Source: GCA-002050365 sp038235165
Lineage (GTDB): Bacteria > Acidobacteriota > Blastocatellia > Pyrinomonadales > Pyrinomonadaceae
Direction: 5' to 3'
NCBI GenBank assembly: GCA_038235165.1
Contig: JBBSUG010000015.1
Location: forward strand, 1-64,000
DNA length: 64,000 nt
Each line of letters starts with the position of its first letter. Positions within the stretch are counted from its first letter, which is position 1. Of the stretch, positions 42,919 through 53,820 are shown piece after piece. Under the pieces are notes generated by a model. The model worked only from the letters and a program-made list of their open reading frames with translations. It did no database searches and was not told where the DNA came from. A program made the translations under genes and the position numbers.

Positions 42919-43596
42919 TTATTTTTTCATCTTCGCGCTTTTACCGTTTATTTTCGACAATGTTTCGATAATGACGGCGGGTTCGGCGCGAACTTTGTAA
43001 TCGGGTTCGAGAAACGCGTAAACTATTTCGCCGTTTTGTTTGACGATATAGGTCGCCGAAAGCGGCAGATCGGGCGTTGCCGTGCCGTTTTGTTTGACCA
43101 AATCAATGCCAAAACCTTTATATTTTTCGTTGGTTTCAGCCGGAAGCTGAAAAACGATGCCGAATTTTCGCGCTATTTCGAGTTTCGGGTCGCTTAAAAC
43201 TTCAAAGTTGACTTTGTTTTTGGCGGCAACGGACAAGGATTTGTCAGGGCTTTCCACCGAAATCGCCACGATATTTGCGCCCTGTGCCTTTATCTGCGGC
43301 AAATTTTCCTGCAATTTTTTCAAATAAAGATTGCAGTAAGGACACCACGCGCCGCGATAAAAAACGACGACGAGATTTCCTTGTTTCAATAAATCAGCAC
43401 TGTTGACCGTTTTGCCGTTTGCATCCGAAAGCGCAAACGCCGGCATTTTCCCGCCGACATTCAAAGCACTTTTTGCCGCATCCTGCGGCGTAACTTCTTT
43501 CATTGCCATTTTAGATTTCATCATACCTTCCTGCGAAAACGCAGCCGTCGCTAACCATAAAATTAAAAATGCCGTCACTAATAAATGTTTTTTCAT
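42919..43596 (-). CDS. Secreted peroxiredoxin-like (AhpC/TSA) protein
   Basis: A 225-residue thioredoxin-fold protein. The signal peptide LLVTAFLILWLATAAFSQ is followed by the mature domain: MPAFALSDANGKTVNSADLL, VVVFYRGAWCPYCNLYLKKLQE with a CPYC redox pair, and NIVAISVESPDKSLSVAAKN. This matches the peroxiredoxin-like AhpC/TSA branch, which reduces peroxides or acts as a thiol oxidoreductase; it is predicted to be periplasmic. ATG 43596 has GGAG a few bases upstream; the upstream start at 43632 is not supported. It is convergent with msrA. Confidence 0.88.
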   Translation of the reverse strand: MKKHLLVTAFLILWLATAAFSQEGMMKSKMAMKEVTPQDAAKSALNVGGKMPAFALSDANGKTVNSADLLKQGNLVVVFYRGAWCPYCNLYLKKLQENLPQIKAQGANIVAISVESPDKSLSVAAKNKVNFEVLSDPKLEIARKFGIVFQLPAETNEKYKGFGIDLVKQNGTATPDLPLSATYIVKQNGEIVYAFLEPDYKVRAEPAVIIETLSKINGKSAKMKK

Positions 43597-43873
43597 AAAT
43601 TCTCCAAAATTGTACAAATTTGTTTCACTCATATAAAGTCGAAATTACTTGATCTTTATTCCTGCAAGGCTAAATTCTTTGGAAACACTTATCAAATTTC
43701 CAATGTTTGGGCATAACCGCCGATTGGCGTATTGATCGGAAATATATCCCGTCCGCCGCCGCCAATTGCGTAGATAAGTAAAACTTCGAATTCCTCAAAT
43801 TATTGTCAATCTGTTCTTAAAAGTGAAATTAAGTTAAACTGGAGCAACTTTTGCGGGATGGTTTGAAATATTT

Positions 43874-45223
43874 ATGAATAAAAATCTTGAAAATGAGGTT
43901 GCTGAACTTAATGGAAAACTTTGTGCAAATCATCGAACCGACGCGGATTTATTTGCGAAAATGACGAAAATTCAAGCGGAGTTGGGTTTGTTATATGACG
44001 ACCGACCGACCTGCCCGTTTTTGCGTCCGCATTTTCTTTCGCGCCGGCAGTATGATGAAATCGCCCGTGCCGCCGAAACGATTGCCGAAACTTTTAGAAC
44101 GCTGACTCACGCCGCGCTCGAAAACGACGAAATTCTCGCTAAATTTGATTTAAGCGAACGGGAAGAAAAACTGGCACGAATTGATCCGGGCTACGATAAA
44201 ATTTGCGTGACCAGCCGGTTGGACACTTTTATCGCGGGTGACGAATTTAAGTTTTTGGAATACAACGCCGAAACGCCCGCCGGGGTCGGCGACCAGATGC
44301 AGATCGAGCGGGTTTTAAATCTCGTTCCCGAAATCAAAGAATTTCTCGCTGCCAACCGCAATTGGCGACCGAAACCGCACCAAAAACTGCTTGAATCATT
44401 ATTTGCGACTTACCGCGAATTCGGCGGCAAAAAGACCAAACCAAACATCGCCATTGTTGATTGGGTGGGCGTTTCAACCGAAGCCGAATTTTACATTTTG
44501 GCGGATTATTTTGAATCGAAAGGCTTTCCGACGCTGATCGTTGACCCGCACGAACTCGAATACGACGATGGCAAACTGCACGCGGGCATTTTTGAGATTG
44601 ATATTTTTTATAAGCGCGTGCTGATTCACGAATTTCTCGAAAAGTTCGGCGATTCGCACCCGTTCATCCGCGCCTACTCCGACGGCAATATTTTTATGGC
44701 GAATTCATTTCGCGTCAAAATCGCTCACAAAAAAGCGAGTTTCGCAGTTTTGACCGACGAGAAATACGCCGGACTTTTCACGCCGGAACAAAATAAAACG
44801 ATTCGCCGACACATTCCGTGGACGCGCAAAGTCGAAAGCGGCAAAACCACCTTCGGCGGAAACGAAATTGACTTGTTGGAGTTTTTACGCGATAACCGCG
44901 AAACATTTCTGCTCAAACCGAACGATGATTACGGCGGCAAAGGAATAATTCTTGGCTGGGAAACTTCTCAAACGGATTGGGAGATCGGTATTGATGATGC
45001 CACGCAAAATTCGTTTATCGTGCAGGAACGCGCCGCCATCGAAAAACAGGAATTCCCGGTTTTTACCGATTCAGCCAATTTAGAAAAACTTTTAGTGGAT
45101 TTTGACCCGTTTTTGTTTCTCAACAAAGTCGAAGGCGGACTCGTGCGGCTCTCGGCAGATTCACTCGTCAATGTCACTCAGGGCGGCGGTCAAACCGCGC
45201 TTGTCGTGCTGGAAGATTTTTAA
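43874..45223 (+). CDS. ATP-grasp-like protein related to glutathionylspermidine synthase/circularly permuted ATP-grasp
   Basis: A 449-residue protein of unknown substrate. The pre-ATP-grasp half has RLDTFIAGDEFKFLEYNAETPAGVGDQ (residues about 116-142), a hallmark of the glutathionylspermidine-synthase-like and circularly permuted ATP-grasp groups, and HIPWTRKV near residue 317. The C-terminal half has FLLKPNDDYGGKGIILG (Lys and Gly-rich nucleotide loop), SFIVQERA and a final GGGLVRLS-like metal-binding stretch (GGLVRLSADSLVNVTQGGG). ATP-dependent amide ligation is inference. It lies between a peroxiredoxin and msrB in a methionine-repair neighbourhood. Confidence 0.65.
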   Translation: MNKNLENEVAELNGKLCANHRTDADLFAKMTKIQAELGLLYDDRPTCPFLRPHFLSRRQYDEIARAAETIAETFRTLTHAALENDEILAKFDLSEREEKLARIDPGYDKICVTSRLDTFIAGDEFKFLEYNAETPAGVGDQMQIERVLNLVPEIKEFLAANRNWRPKPHQKLLESLFATYREFGGKKTKPNIAIVDWVGVSTEAEFYILADYFESKGFPTLIVDPHELEYDDGKLHAGIFEIDIFYKRVLIHEFLEKFGDSHPFIRAYSDGNIFMANSFRVKIAHKKASFAVLTDEKYAGLFTPEQNKTIRRHIPWTRKVESGKTTFGGNEIDLLEFLRDNRETFLLKPNDDYGGKGIILGWETSQTDWEIGIDDATQNSFIVQERAAIEKQEFPVFTDSANLEKLLVDFDPFLFLNKVEGGLVRLSADSLVNVTQGGGQTALVVLEDF

Positions 45224-45235
45224 CTGTTCAGGGTG

Positions 45236-45277
45236 AAAATGCGGGTTCACACTAAAGTGTGAACCCGCATTTTTATC
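45236..45277 (+). terminator. Strong intrinsic terminator after the ATP-grasp gene
   Basis: A perfect 16-bp stem AAATGCGGGTTCACAC / GTGTGAACCCGCATTT (45237-45252 and 45257-45272) with loop TAAA is followed by TTATC. Confidence 0.9.
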
Positions 45278-45306
45278 AAGAAACTCACCCGTTAATCAAT
45301 TCCCTC

Positions 45307-45334
45307 AATTTGGAATTTGGAATCGGGAATTAAA
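45307..45334. repeat. Single-arm heptad repeat at the end of msrB
   Basis: CAATTTG, GAATTTG, GAATCGG, GAATTAA. The last unit supplies the msrB stop codon (minus strand, 45330-45332). Confidence 0.55.
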
Positions 45335-45797
45335 CAGTATGCTGCGGAATTTCCTCGTCTTCAGGAAAAAATTCCAGCGAAACCGAATTGATGCAGTAAC
45401 GCTGTCCGGTCGGCGGCGGACCGTCGGGGAAGATGTGACCCTGATGCCCGTCACAGCGGGCGCAGCGGGTTTCGATTCGCACCATCCCGTAACTCGTATC
45501 GCGGATTTCCCGGATGTGTTCCGGGTCATACGGCTTGTAAAAACTCGCCCAACCCGTGCCGGATGTGAATTTGGAATCCGAACCGAACAGCGGCAGACCG
45601 CACAGGCGGCAGGCGTAAATGCCGGTCTGTTTGTTGTCGAGTAAACTGCCGCAAAACGGTGCTTCCGTGCCGTGATTGAGCAGCACATCGTAGGCTTCAC
45701 GATCCAAAGTCTGCGCCAGTTGTTCACGTTTTTCCGCGCTGATCGGCTTTATATCGTAGCCGGAAGCGGACTTTTCTTTTTGTAATTCAGGTGTCAT
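45330..45797 (-). CDS. msrB: Peptide methionine-R-sulfoxide reductase
   Basis: Reduces the R-sulfoxide of methionine, complementing MsrA. The 155-residue protein has the full MsrB signature: HGTEAPFCGSLLDNKQTG, YACRLCGLPLFGSDSKFTSGTGWASFY with the first zinc-binding pair, MVRIETRCARCDGHQGHIFPDG with the second pair, and RYCINSVSLEF with the catalytic Cys. It lacks a signal peptide, so it is cytoplasmic, unlike the lipoprotein MsrA. It is convergent with the ATP-grasp gene. Confidence 0.95.
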   Translation of the reverse strand: MTPELQKEKSASGYDIKPISAEKREQLAQTLDREAYDVLLNHGTEAPFCGSLLDNKQTGIYACRLCGLPLFGSDSKFTSGTGWASFYKPYDPEHIREIRDTSYGMVRIETRCARCDGHQGHIFPDGPPPTGQRYCINSVSLEFFPEDEEIPQHTV

Positions 45798-45953
45798 ATC
45801 ATTTCTCCAAAACTAATTTTTACACATATAATCTGCACTAGAAGCAAAATATATTACAGAATAACCAAACTAAATATGGTATTTAGACTTTATTGATTAA
45901 TGAAAAGATGCAAACTTTTTAACCCCTCAGATTGATTTAGGTCGAATGAAAGA

Positions 45954-47012
45954 TCAACCCCACCAAAAAGATGCTGCGATGATGCAGTAAAGTCCGATTA
46001 ACGCCAAACCTTCGAGCCAGATTGATTCGCCGTCGTAAACGACGAACGCCGTAACGATAGTTGAAAGAGCGAGCGCGACGACCAGCAGCGGCGACAAAGT
46101 TAAAGTCAAAATCGAACCGCCCAAAAAGAACGATAATAAAACCAGAATCGGGAATAACCCGAGCGCGACTTGCAGCGAACTGTTCAAAATGACGCTGACG
46201 GCGTAATCGGCTTGGTTTCGCCACGCGAGTTGGATGCCGACGAGATTTTCAATCGCGTTGCCGGCAATCGCCACGATTACCAAACCGGCGAACGCCTCCG
46301 AAATATTTAATGCCTTCATCGCCGGTTCGAGCGCAGAGACGAACCATTCCGAAACAAACGCCGCGCCGACTCCGGCACCTGCCAAAACGCCGACCGTCAA
46401 ACCGAGCGACCATTCCGGGTGTTGATCGGATTCTGTCGGGTTCGGACTGACCGCCTTATCGCCCTTGATCGAAAAAATAATGCTGCCGACGAATAATGTG
46501 AGAAGGATAACGGCGCAAATAATGTCTAAATTGTTGACGAATGGTTCGGCGGGCGTGTGTAGTTCCTTCACTAAAGTCGGGATAATCAACGCCGCCACCG
46601 CGAGAATCATCAGCGTTGCAATCATTTTCGGCGTTTCCGATTTGAACCGCTGCGTCCCGTTTTTCAGACCGCCCAAAAAAATTGCAAGCCCGAACACGAG
46701 CAGCGAATTGCCGAGAATCGAACCGACCAGTGCCGCCTGCACGACGTTTGCCAATCCTGCCCGCAGCGCAAAAATTGAAACGAAAAGTTCCGGCAGATTG
46801 CCTAAACCCGATTGCAAAATGCCGGTCGCACCCGGACCCAAACGGCTGCCGAGCTGTTCGGTCGCTTGTCCGACGACGACCGCCAGCAACGCCAGCGCAA
46901 CCGCCGTCAAACCGAAATCAATTATTTCGCCGATACCGACATAGTGCAAAATTCCCGAGATAACTGTAACCACAATCGCCGCCCCGATGATTACCTTTTC
47001 CTTTTTTTCCAT
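45954..47012 (-). CDS. Calcium/proton (Cax-type) cation exchanger
   Basis: A 352-residue antiporter with about 11 membrane helices in two inverted halves. The ion-binding repeats are GNLPELFVSIFALRAGLANVVQAALVGSILGN (residues about 72-103) and GNAIENLVGIQLAWRNQADYAVSVILNSSLQ in the second half, each with the acidic residue expected for Ca2+ coordination. This matches the Cax family of the Ca2+/cation antiporter superfamily, which exports Ca2+ in exchange for protons. No regulator adjoins it; it follows a gap of 156 bases after msrB. Confidence 0.9.
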   Translation of the reverse strand: MEKKEKVIIGAAIVVTVISGILHYVGIGEIIDFGLTAVALALLAVVVGQATEQLGSRLGPGATGILQSGLGNLPELFVSIFALRAGLANVVQAALVGSILGNSLLVFGLAIFLGGLKNGTQRFKSETPKMIATLMILAVAALIIPTLVKELHTPAEPFVNNLDIICAVILLTLFVGSIIFSIKGDKAVSPNPTESDQHPEWSLGLTVGVLAGAGVGAAFVSEWFVSALEPAMKALNISEAFAGLVIVAIAGNAIENLVGIQLAWRNQADYAVSVILNSSLQVALGLFPILVLLSFFLGGSILTLTLSPLLVVALALSTIVTAFVVYDGESIWLEGLALIGLYCIIAASFWWG

Positions 47013-47202
47013 ACAATTCGTATTGTCGCTTTTATCCGCGAAATCAAACTCTAATGAGACTCAGGATTCGCAATTTCCGAAAAAAACTTTTGGTCGAGAA
47101 CATTCTTAATGGACAGTCAGGGGCGATGGATTCTATTTTCAAGAACAATTTCCACGCAACTCAGTGAACAACTTCAATTGCACACGATCAAATTTTTGTA
47201 AC

Positions 47203-48234
47203 TCACTGCTCATCACTGACCACTTTCTTTAAAGTTTTCCAAGCTAGAAATCCGCCAATGAGTCCGCCGATTAAAAAAAATAAGTTTTTTGTTTTTTTGT
47301 GCGTGGTCATCCAGGTATATGGGTCGGATTTAATTTGTTCGTCGGAAAACCGACCTTCAACTGTGTTGAAACCGGAAATTGGCTCGAAAAGGCTATTCTG
47401 CTCTTCGGTCAAATTCGGCGCGTCAACTTTTTGTCCGACAAATCCGAACGCCCCGGATGCCCAATCGGCGAGCGTCGGTGACACTCGTTCAGCTAATATT
47501 ACGCCTGCGCCGCCTGCGCCTGCGATAATTTCGGCGACCGGATTTTCCGCCGCGTAAAGAATTGTGTCAACAACAATCTGCGGGTGATAAATCGGCGGCG
47601 GCGGACGCATTTCAAACGGCATTTTGTTAAGCCCCTTATCGTAAATCGGCGTGTTGATCGCGCCCGGAAGAACGTGCGTGACGGATACGGGTATTTCCTC
47701 GTGTTCCAATTCGACGCGAAGAACCTGAAGAAAACCACGAATGCCGTGTTTGGACGCGCCGTAAGCCGATTGGTACGGCGCGGCGCGCCACGCTTCCGCC
47801 GAACCGACGTGAATCAATGCGCCGCCGCGTTCTTTCAAATGCGGAAGTGCAGCTTTTGCGCCGTGAATCTGTCCTAAAAGATTGACTTCGATCAGCCGTT
47901 TATATTCTTCCGGGGCTGTTTTTTCAACCGTCGCAAAAATAAACGTCGCCGCCGAATGAATCCAAGTGTCGAGTCTGCCGTATCTTTCAACGCATTTGTC
48001 AGCGACTGCTTGAACTTGGTCGAAGTCCGCCGCATCAGCTAAAACGTAAAAGGCTTCGCCGCCTTTTCCTTCGATCTCCGCCACCAACGATTTTAATCCG
48101 TCTTCGCTGCGAGCCGCCACGCACAACTTCGCCCCGAGTTCAGCCATTTCCAACGCCGCCAGTCGTCCGATGCCGCTCGATGCGCCGAAGACAACGGCGA
48201 CCTGTACCCCGATAGGTTTTAGTTTAATGTTCAA
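47203..48234 (-). CDS. Short-chain dehydrogenase/reductase with C-terminal membrane helix
   Basis: A 343-residue SDR. The Rossmann loop GASSGIGRLAALEMAELGAKLCVAARS binds NAD(P); HVGSAEAWRAAPYQSAYGASKHGIRGF carries the catalytic Ser, Tyr (YxxxK) and Lys. The second half is longer than in classical SDRs and ends in a hydrophobic segment (NLFFLIGGLIGGFLAWKTL), perhaps a membrane anchor. Start TTG 48234 is supported by AAGGAGG about 5 bases upstream. Substrate unknown. It follows lpxD on the same strand after 136 bases. Confidence 0.88.
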   Translation of the reverse strand: MNIKLKPIGVQVAVVFGASSGIGRLAALEMAELGAKLCVAARSEDGLKSLVAEIEGKGGEAFYVLADAADFDQVQAVADKCVERYGRLDTWIHSAATFIFATVEKTAPEEYKRLIEVNLLGQIHGAKAALPHLKERGGALIHVGSAEAWRAAPYQSAYGASKHGIRGFLQVLRVELEHEEIPVSVTHVLPGAINTPIYDKGLNKMPFEMRPPPPIYHPQIVVDTILYAAENPVAEIIAGAGGAGVILAERVSPTLADWASGAFGFVGQKVDAPNLTEEQNSLFEPISGFNTVEGRFSDEQIKSDPYTWMTTHKKTKNLFFLIGGLIGGFLAWKTLKKVVSDEQ

Positions 48235-48370
48235 TTTTCCCTCCTTGTCAATTTGTTTCAGTAAATCACAAACTCACTTGCATTTGCAAAGATGTAAATG
48301 CTTGAAATTATTCAGCGAATTTGACGGACGTCCCGTTGAAACCGCGTTACCCGGCGACTCGACATCTTTT

Positions 48371-49399
48371 TTATTTTTTTTCCAACTCACCGATTCTTTT
48401 TCCGTAGTCTCGAATTGTTCTCGCTATCTCGCCCAACCGCCGAAACGCGGCGATTGAGCGCAGCCAGTCGCGGTTATCGAATCCCGGAATGCCGGAGATT
48501 ATTTTTCCCGGTTCGACATCGTGCGAAGTAGCAGATTTCGCTGTTAAAACCGCATCGTCGCCGACTTTCAAGTGTCCGGCGATGCCGACCTGTCCGGCTA
48601 AAATGACGCGCTTGCCGATGACGGAACTTCCGGCGAGTCCGGTTTGTGAACAAAGCAGCGCGTCTTCGTCAATCGTGCAGGAATGTCCGATTTGGACGAG
48701 ATTATCAATTTTCGCGCCGCGTTTGATCCTCGTTTCGCCGACCGAAGCGCAGTCAATCGCCGTATTCGCGCCGATTTCAACATCATCTTCGAGAACGACA
48801 TTTCCCGTTTGCGGAATCTTCAGCCAGTGTTTCTCTTCGTCTTTAGCGTAACCGAACCCGTCCGAACCGATTGTCGAATTGTTATGAATAATACAGTTTG
48901 CACCGATTTTGCAGTTTTCCCGGATGGAAACGCCCGAATGAATAATCGTGTTCGCGCCGATTTTGACGTTATCGTACAGCGTCACGTTCGGGTAAATTTT
49001 GACGTTTGCTTCGATCACACAGTTTTTACCGACGACGACATTGGCGTTTATCTCGACGTTTTCCGCAACTTGTGCCGTTTCGTGAATGACCGCCGCCGAA
49101 TGTAAAAACGCCGTAATCGCCGGTGTCGGGTTAAACAACCGCAACGCCCGCGTGTAGGCGAGATAAGAGTCTTTCGCGTGTAGGACGGCGATGTCTTCGC
49201 GTTCTAACGAGACATTTTCATTGAGAAAAATCGCGCTCGCTCTGGTGTTTTTTATTTGCGGCGTGTATTTCGGGTTTGCCAAAAACGTAATTTGACCGCG
49301 TTCGGCGATGTCGAGTCCCGCCGCGCTTTCGATTTCGAGATTTTCGTCGCCCCGCACGATGCGCGAAAAAGTTTTTTCCGCTAAGATTGATAACTTCAT
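48371..49399 (-). CDS. lpxD: UDP-3-O-acylglucosamine N-acyltransferase
   Basis: Third enzyme of lipid A synthesis, adding the second acyl chain from acyl-ACP. The N-terminal domain (SILAEKTFSRIVRGDENLEI, ITFLANPKYTPQIKNTRASAIFL) is the uridine-binding part; the rest is a left-handed beta-helix of hexapeptide repeats (IEANVKIYPNVTLYDNVKIG, IIHNNSTIGSDGFGYAKDEEKHWLKIPQ with the catalytic-His region). 342 residues, normal. The start is ATG 49399, since the extension to 49495 reads through an AT-rich leader. It is not next to lpxA or fabZ, and it indicates an LPS-type outer membrane. Confidence 0.95.
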   Translation of the reverse strand: MKLSILAEKTFSRIVRGDENLEIESAAGLDIAERGQITFLANPKYTPQIKNTRASAIFLNENVSLEREDIAVLHAKDSYLAYTRALRLFNPTPAITAFLHSAAVIHETAQVAENVEINANVVVGKNCVIEANVKIYPNVTLYDNVKIGANTIIHSGVSIRENCKIGANCIIHNNSTIGSDGFGYAKDEEKHWLKIPQTGNVVLEDDVEIGANTAIDCASVGETRIKRGAKIDNLVQIGHSCTIDEDALLCSQTGLAGSSVIGKRVILAGQVGIAGHLKVGDDAVLTAKSATSHDVEPGKIISGIPGFDNRDWLRSIAAFRRLGEIARTIRDYGKRIGELEKK

Positions 49400-49677
49400 A
49401 GTTTTAAGAGTTTTTAGTTTTTGGTCTGTTCTTAAGTTTCTTTTAGAATATATTTTGTTAATACAAATTTGCTGAAATAAGGAATTATCAAACAAAAACT
49501 GAAAACTTCAAATGTTATTTTGAAAAATAATGGAACTTTTTACAAAAGATTTAGTGATAAAATAAATTGAACTCTTCCGTTTAAAAACTAATTTTAATGA
49601 CCCGGAATTGCAACAACCGCAAATAAAAAAATCCTACAGTAAGTTACAAATTATTAAAGTATCAAAAGGGAAGCATT
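49400..49677. other. 278-base divergent intergenic region, lpxD/Uma2
   Basis: Very AT-rich spacer between divergent genes. TTAATACAAATTTGC-type stretches occur, but no promoter pair or repeat family member is clear. Confidence 0.4.
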
Positions 49678-50289
49678 ATGAACGAAACAAATATAACCCA
49701 GTCGGGGAAAAAAAGCACCGTCGAAGAGTATCTCGATAATGAGCGCAACAGCGGCAAAAAGAGCGAATATTTAAACGGTAAAATTTTAACGACCAACAAT
49801 TCAAATCGAACACACAATTTAATCGTCAGCAACATCACCATCGCCGTCGGCAGTCGCTTGGGCGGCAATAAAGCCGAAATTTACGTCAGCAATATGCGCG
49901 TTCAGGTCAACGCCAATCGGCTTTCCTACCCGAGCGTCGTGATTGTCAACGGAGAACCCTCGTTTTCTGACAACAAAGCCGACGTGCTGCTCAATCCGAC
50001 CGTCGTTTTCGAGATTTATTCAAAAGACACGAGTTTCCACGACAAAACCGAAAAGCTCGAAGCATATTTGGCGATGCCGAGTATCCGCGAATGTCTGCTC
50101 GTCAAAGAAGATGAAATGCGCGTCGAACATTACACGAAGCAAAACGCCAAACAATGGATTTACCGCATCTATAACGACAAAGACGAAGTGGTTACGCTTG
50201 ACGCGCTGAACTGCAAAGTTTCAATGACGGAAATTTACGCGCAGATAAAATTCGGCAAAACCGAAGTAATGGCGCAATCGGTCAACTAA
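49678..50289 (+). CDS. Uma2-family (DUF820) protein with altered active-site residue
   Basis: A 203-residue member of the Uma2 family, which has a PD-(D/E)xK nuclease-like fold. The family pattern is seen in YLNGKILTTNNSNRTHNLIVSNI, NRLSYPSVVIVNGE, LLNPTVVFEIYSKDTSFHDKTEKLEAYL and IRECLLVKEDEMRVEHYTKQ. The Asp usual in the YPDVVV segment is Ser here (YPS), while the Glu of FEIYSKDT and the K of DKTEK remain, so nuclease activity is doubtful. Many such proteins occur in Cyanobacteria and Acidobacteria without a known role. Confidence 0.8.
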   Translation: MNETNITQSGKKSTVEEYLDNERNSGKKSEYLNGKILTTNNSNRTHNLIVSNITIAVGSRLGGNKAEIYVSNMRVQVNANRLSYPSVVIVNGEPSFSDNKADVLLNPTVVFEIYSKDTSFHDKTEKLEAYLAMPSIRECLLVKEDEMRVEHYTKQNAKQWIYRIYNDKDEVVTLDALNCKVSMTEIYAQIKFGKTEVMAQSVN

Positions 50290-50315
50290 AAAATATTTTC
50301 TCTCCGAAAATAACT

Positions 50316-50366
50316 TGACCACGATCAAAGTTGAAATTATTCAAAGTTTGATCGTGGATTTTTTGC
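50316..50366 (+). terminator. Intrinsic terminator after the Uma2 gene
   Basis: Stem CCACGATCAAA / TTTGATCGTGG (50319-50329 and 50347-50357) with a 17-base loop is followed by ATTTTTTG. Confidence 0.88.
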
Positions 50367-50450
50367 GGGTAATCGGCTTGAAATAATGCCGGTGTAAACG
50401 TCGAAACTTTTTAATCATACCAAAACAGATTGAAAAAGTGAGCTAATGCA

Positions 50451-50516
50451 GAAGCCCGCACGAAGTAAGGGCGTGTTCCCGCGCTAACGTCTGCGCCCTT
50501 ACTTCGTGCGGGCTTC
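50451..50516. repeat. Perfect 23-bp inverted repeat with 20-base loop, REP-like
   Basis: GAAGCCCGCACGAAGTAAGG (from 50451; arm 50451-50473) and its exact reverse complement (50494-50516) enclose TGTTCCCGCGCTAACGTCTG. It lies between the convergent Uma2 and priA genes, after the Uma2 terminator. No U-run follows, so it is probably a repetitive palindrome rather than a terminator. Confidence 0.85.
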
Positions 50517-50551
50517 CTCATCTAAACACACCTTCTTAAACGGTTTTGGTA

Positions 50552-53038
<2,487 letters not shown>

Positions 53039-53152
53039 TTTGTTGGGGTTTGAGAGATGTTTGCGTCGGCGTATCGAAGGATGCCGCAGGAAACTCGCAC
53101 ACCTTAGAATAAAATCTAAAATGAAAAACGTTGCAACTTCGCTGCGCTGGCT

Positions 53153-53175
53153 GGCGGACGAGACTTCCGCGCTCC
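53153..53175. repeat. Third copy of the GGAGCGCGG repeat
   Basis: Reverse complement begins GGAGCGCGGAAGTCTCGTCC and matches the copy at 22998 in 22 of 23 positions. Homology extends outward to about 53131 (AGCGCAGCGAAG part). Confidence 0.65.
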
Positions 53176-53251
53176 ATTCTGATGTTAATTTTTCTGCAAT
53201 AAAATGATAACCTAAAGAAACTTTTTCCGAAAACGAGGGTCTAATAAAATT

Positions 53252-53758
53252 ATGGATTTACTTTTACAAGAAAAGCAGAAAAGAGGTGTTAATAAAGTCT
53301 TGCTCGTATCAATGCTCGTTGCGGCGTTTTTTATTGCGGGCGGCATTTATTTATGGTCGTTTCAGCCGACGATTGAAGAACAAAAGCAACAGCAGCTCGA
53401 AGGCGCGTTTCTTGAAGGTTCGCCGGAATTTGCCGCCTATGATAAACAAATTATCACCACCACCGATTTGGACAAAACCATTGAATCGCCGACCGGACTC
53501 GGCACTATTTCGATGATGATTCACGGCGATATCCGCAACAAGGGCGATAAAATTGTCAACGGTTTACAGATCAAATTAGGCGTCGTTGATAAATACGAAA
53601 AGGTCATCCAGGAAAAAAAGGTGATGGTCGTTCCCAATCAAGTTGAAAAACTGGGCAAAAACGAAATAATTCACGTTATGGTTCCGATGGACGGTTTCAG
53701 CAAAGATGCCGAACGCGCCAATATCCGCTGGAAAGTCTCGGCGATCAGGTTTGAATAA
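53252..53758 (+). CDS. Membrane-anchored protein of unknown function, DUF2393-like
   Basis: A 168-residue protein with an N-terminal cytoplasmic stretch, one membrane helix (VLLVSMLVAAFFIAGGIYLW) and a C-terminal beta-rich domain: ISMMIHGDIRNKGDKIVNGLQIKLGVVDKYEKVIQEKKVMVVPN, then NEIIHVMVPMDGFSKDAERANIRWKVSAIRFE. The pattern resembles FxLYD/DUF2393-type periplasmic domains, not firmly. It stands alone between priA (divergent) and the PBP gene (convergent). Function unknown. Confidence 0.65.
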   Translation: MDLLLQEKQKRGVNKVLLVSMLVAAFFIAGGIYLWSFQPTIEEQKQQQLEGAFLEGSPEFAAYDKQIITTTDLDKTIESPTGLGTISMMIHGDIRNKGDKIVNGLQIKLGVVDKYEKVIQEKKVMVVPNQVEKLGKNEIIHVMVPMDGFSKDAERANIRWKVSAIRFE

Positions 53759-53790
53759 GTCGCCAATCACTTTAAATCGTCAATCGGTAG

Positions 53791-53820
53791 TTGGAATCTG
53801 GAATCTGGAATCTGAAATCA
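53791..53820. repeat. Single-arm heptad repeat at the end of the PBP gene
   Basis: GAATCTG, GAATCTG, GAATCTG, AAATCA (53794-53820). The last unit provides the TGA stop of the PBP gene on the minus strand (53818-53820). Confidence 0.6.

Noticed and set aside
49678..50289. Uma2 gene as part of a defence island
   Set aside because: Neighbours are lpxD and priA; no methylase, second nuclease or phage gene is present, and its Asp is missing.
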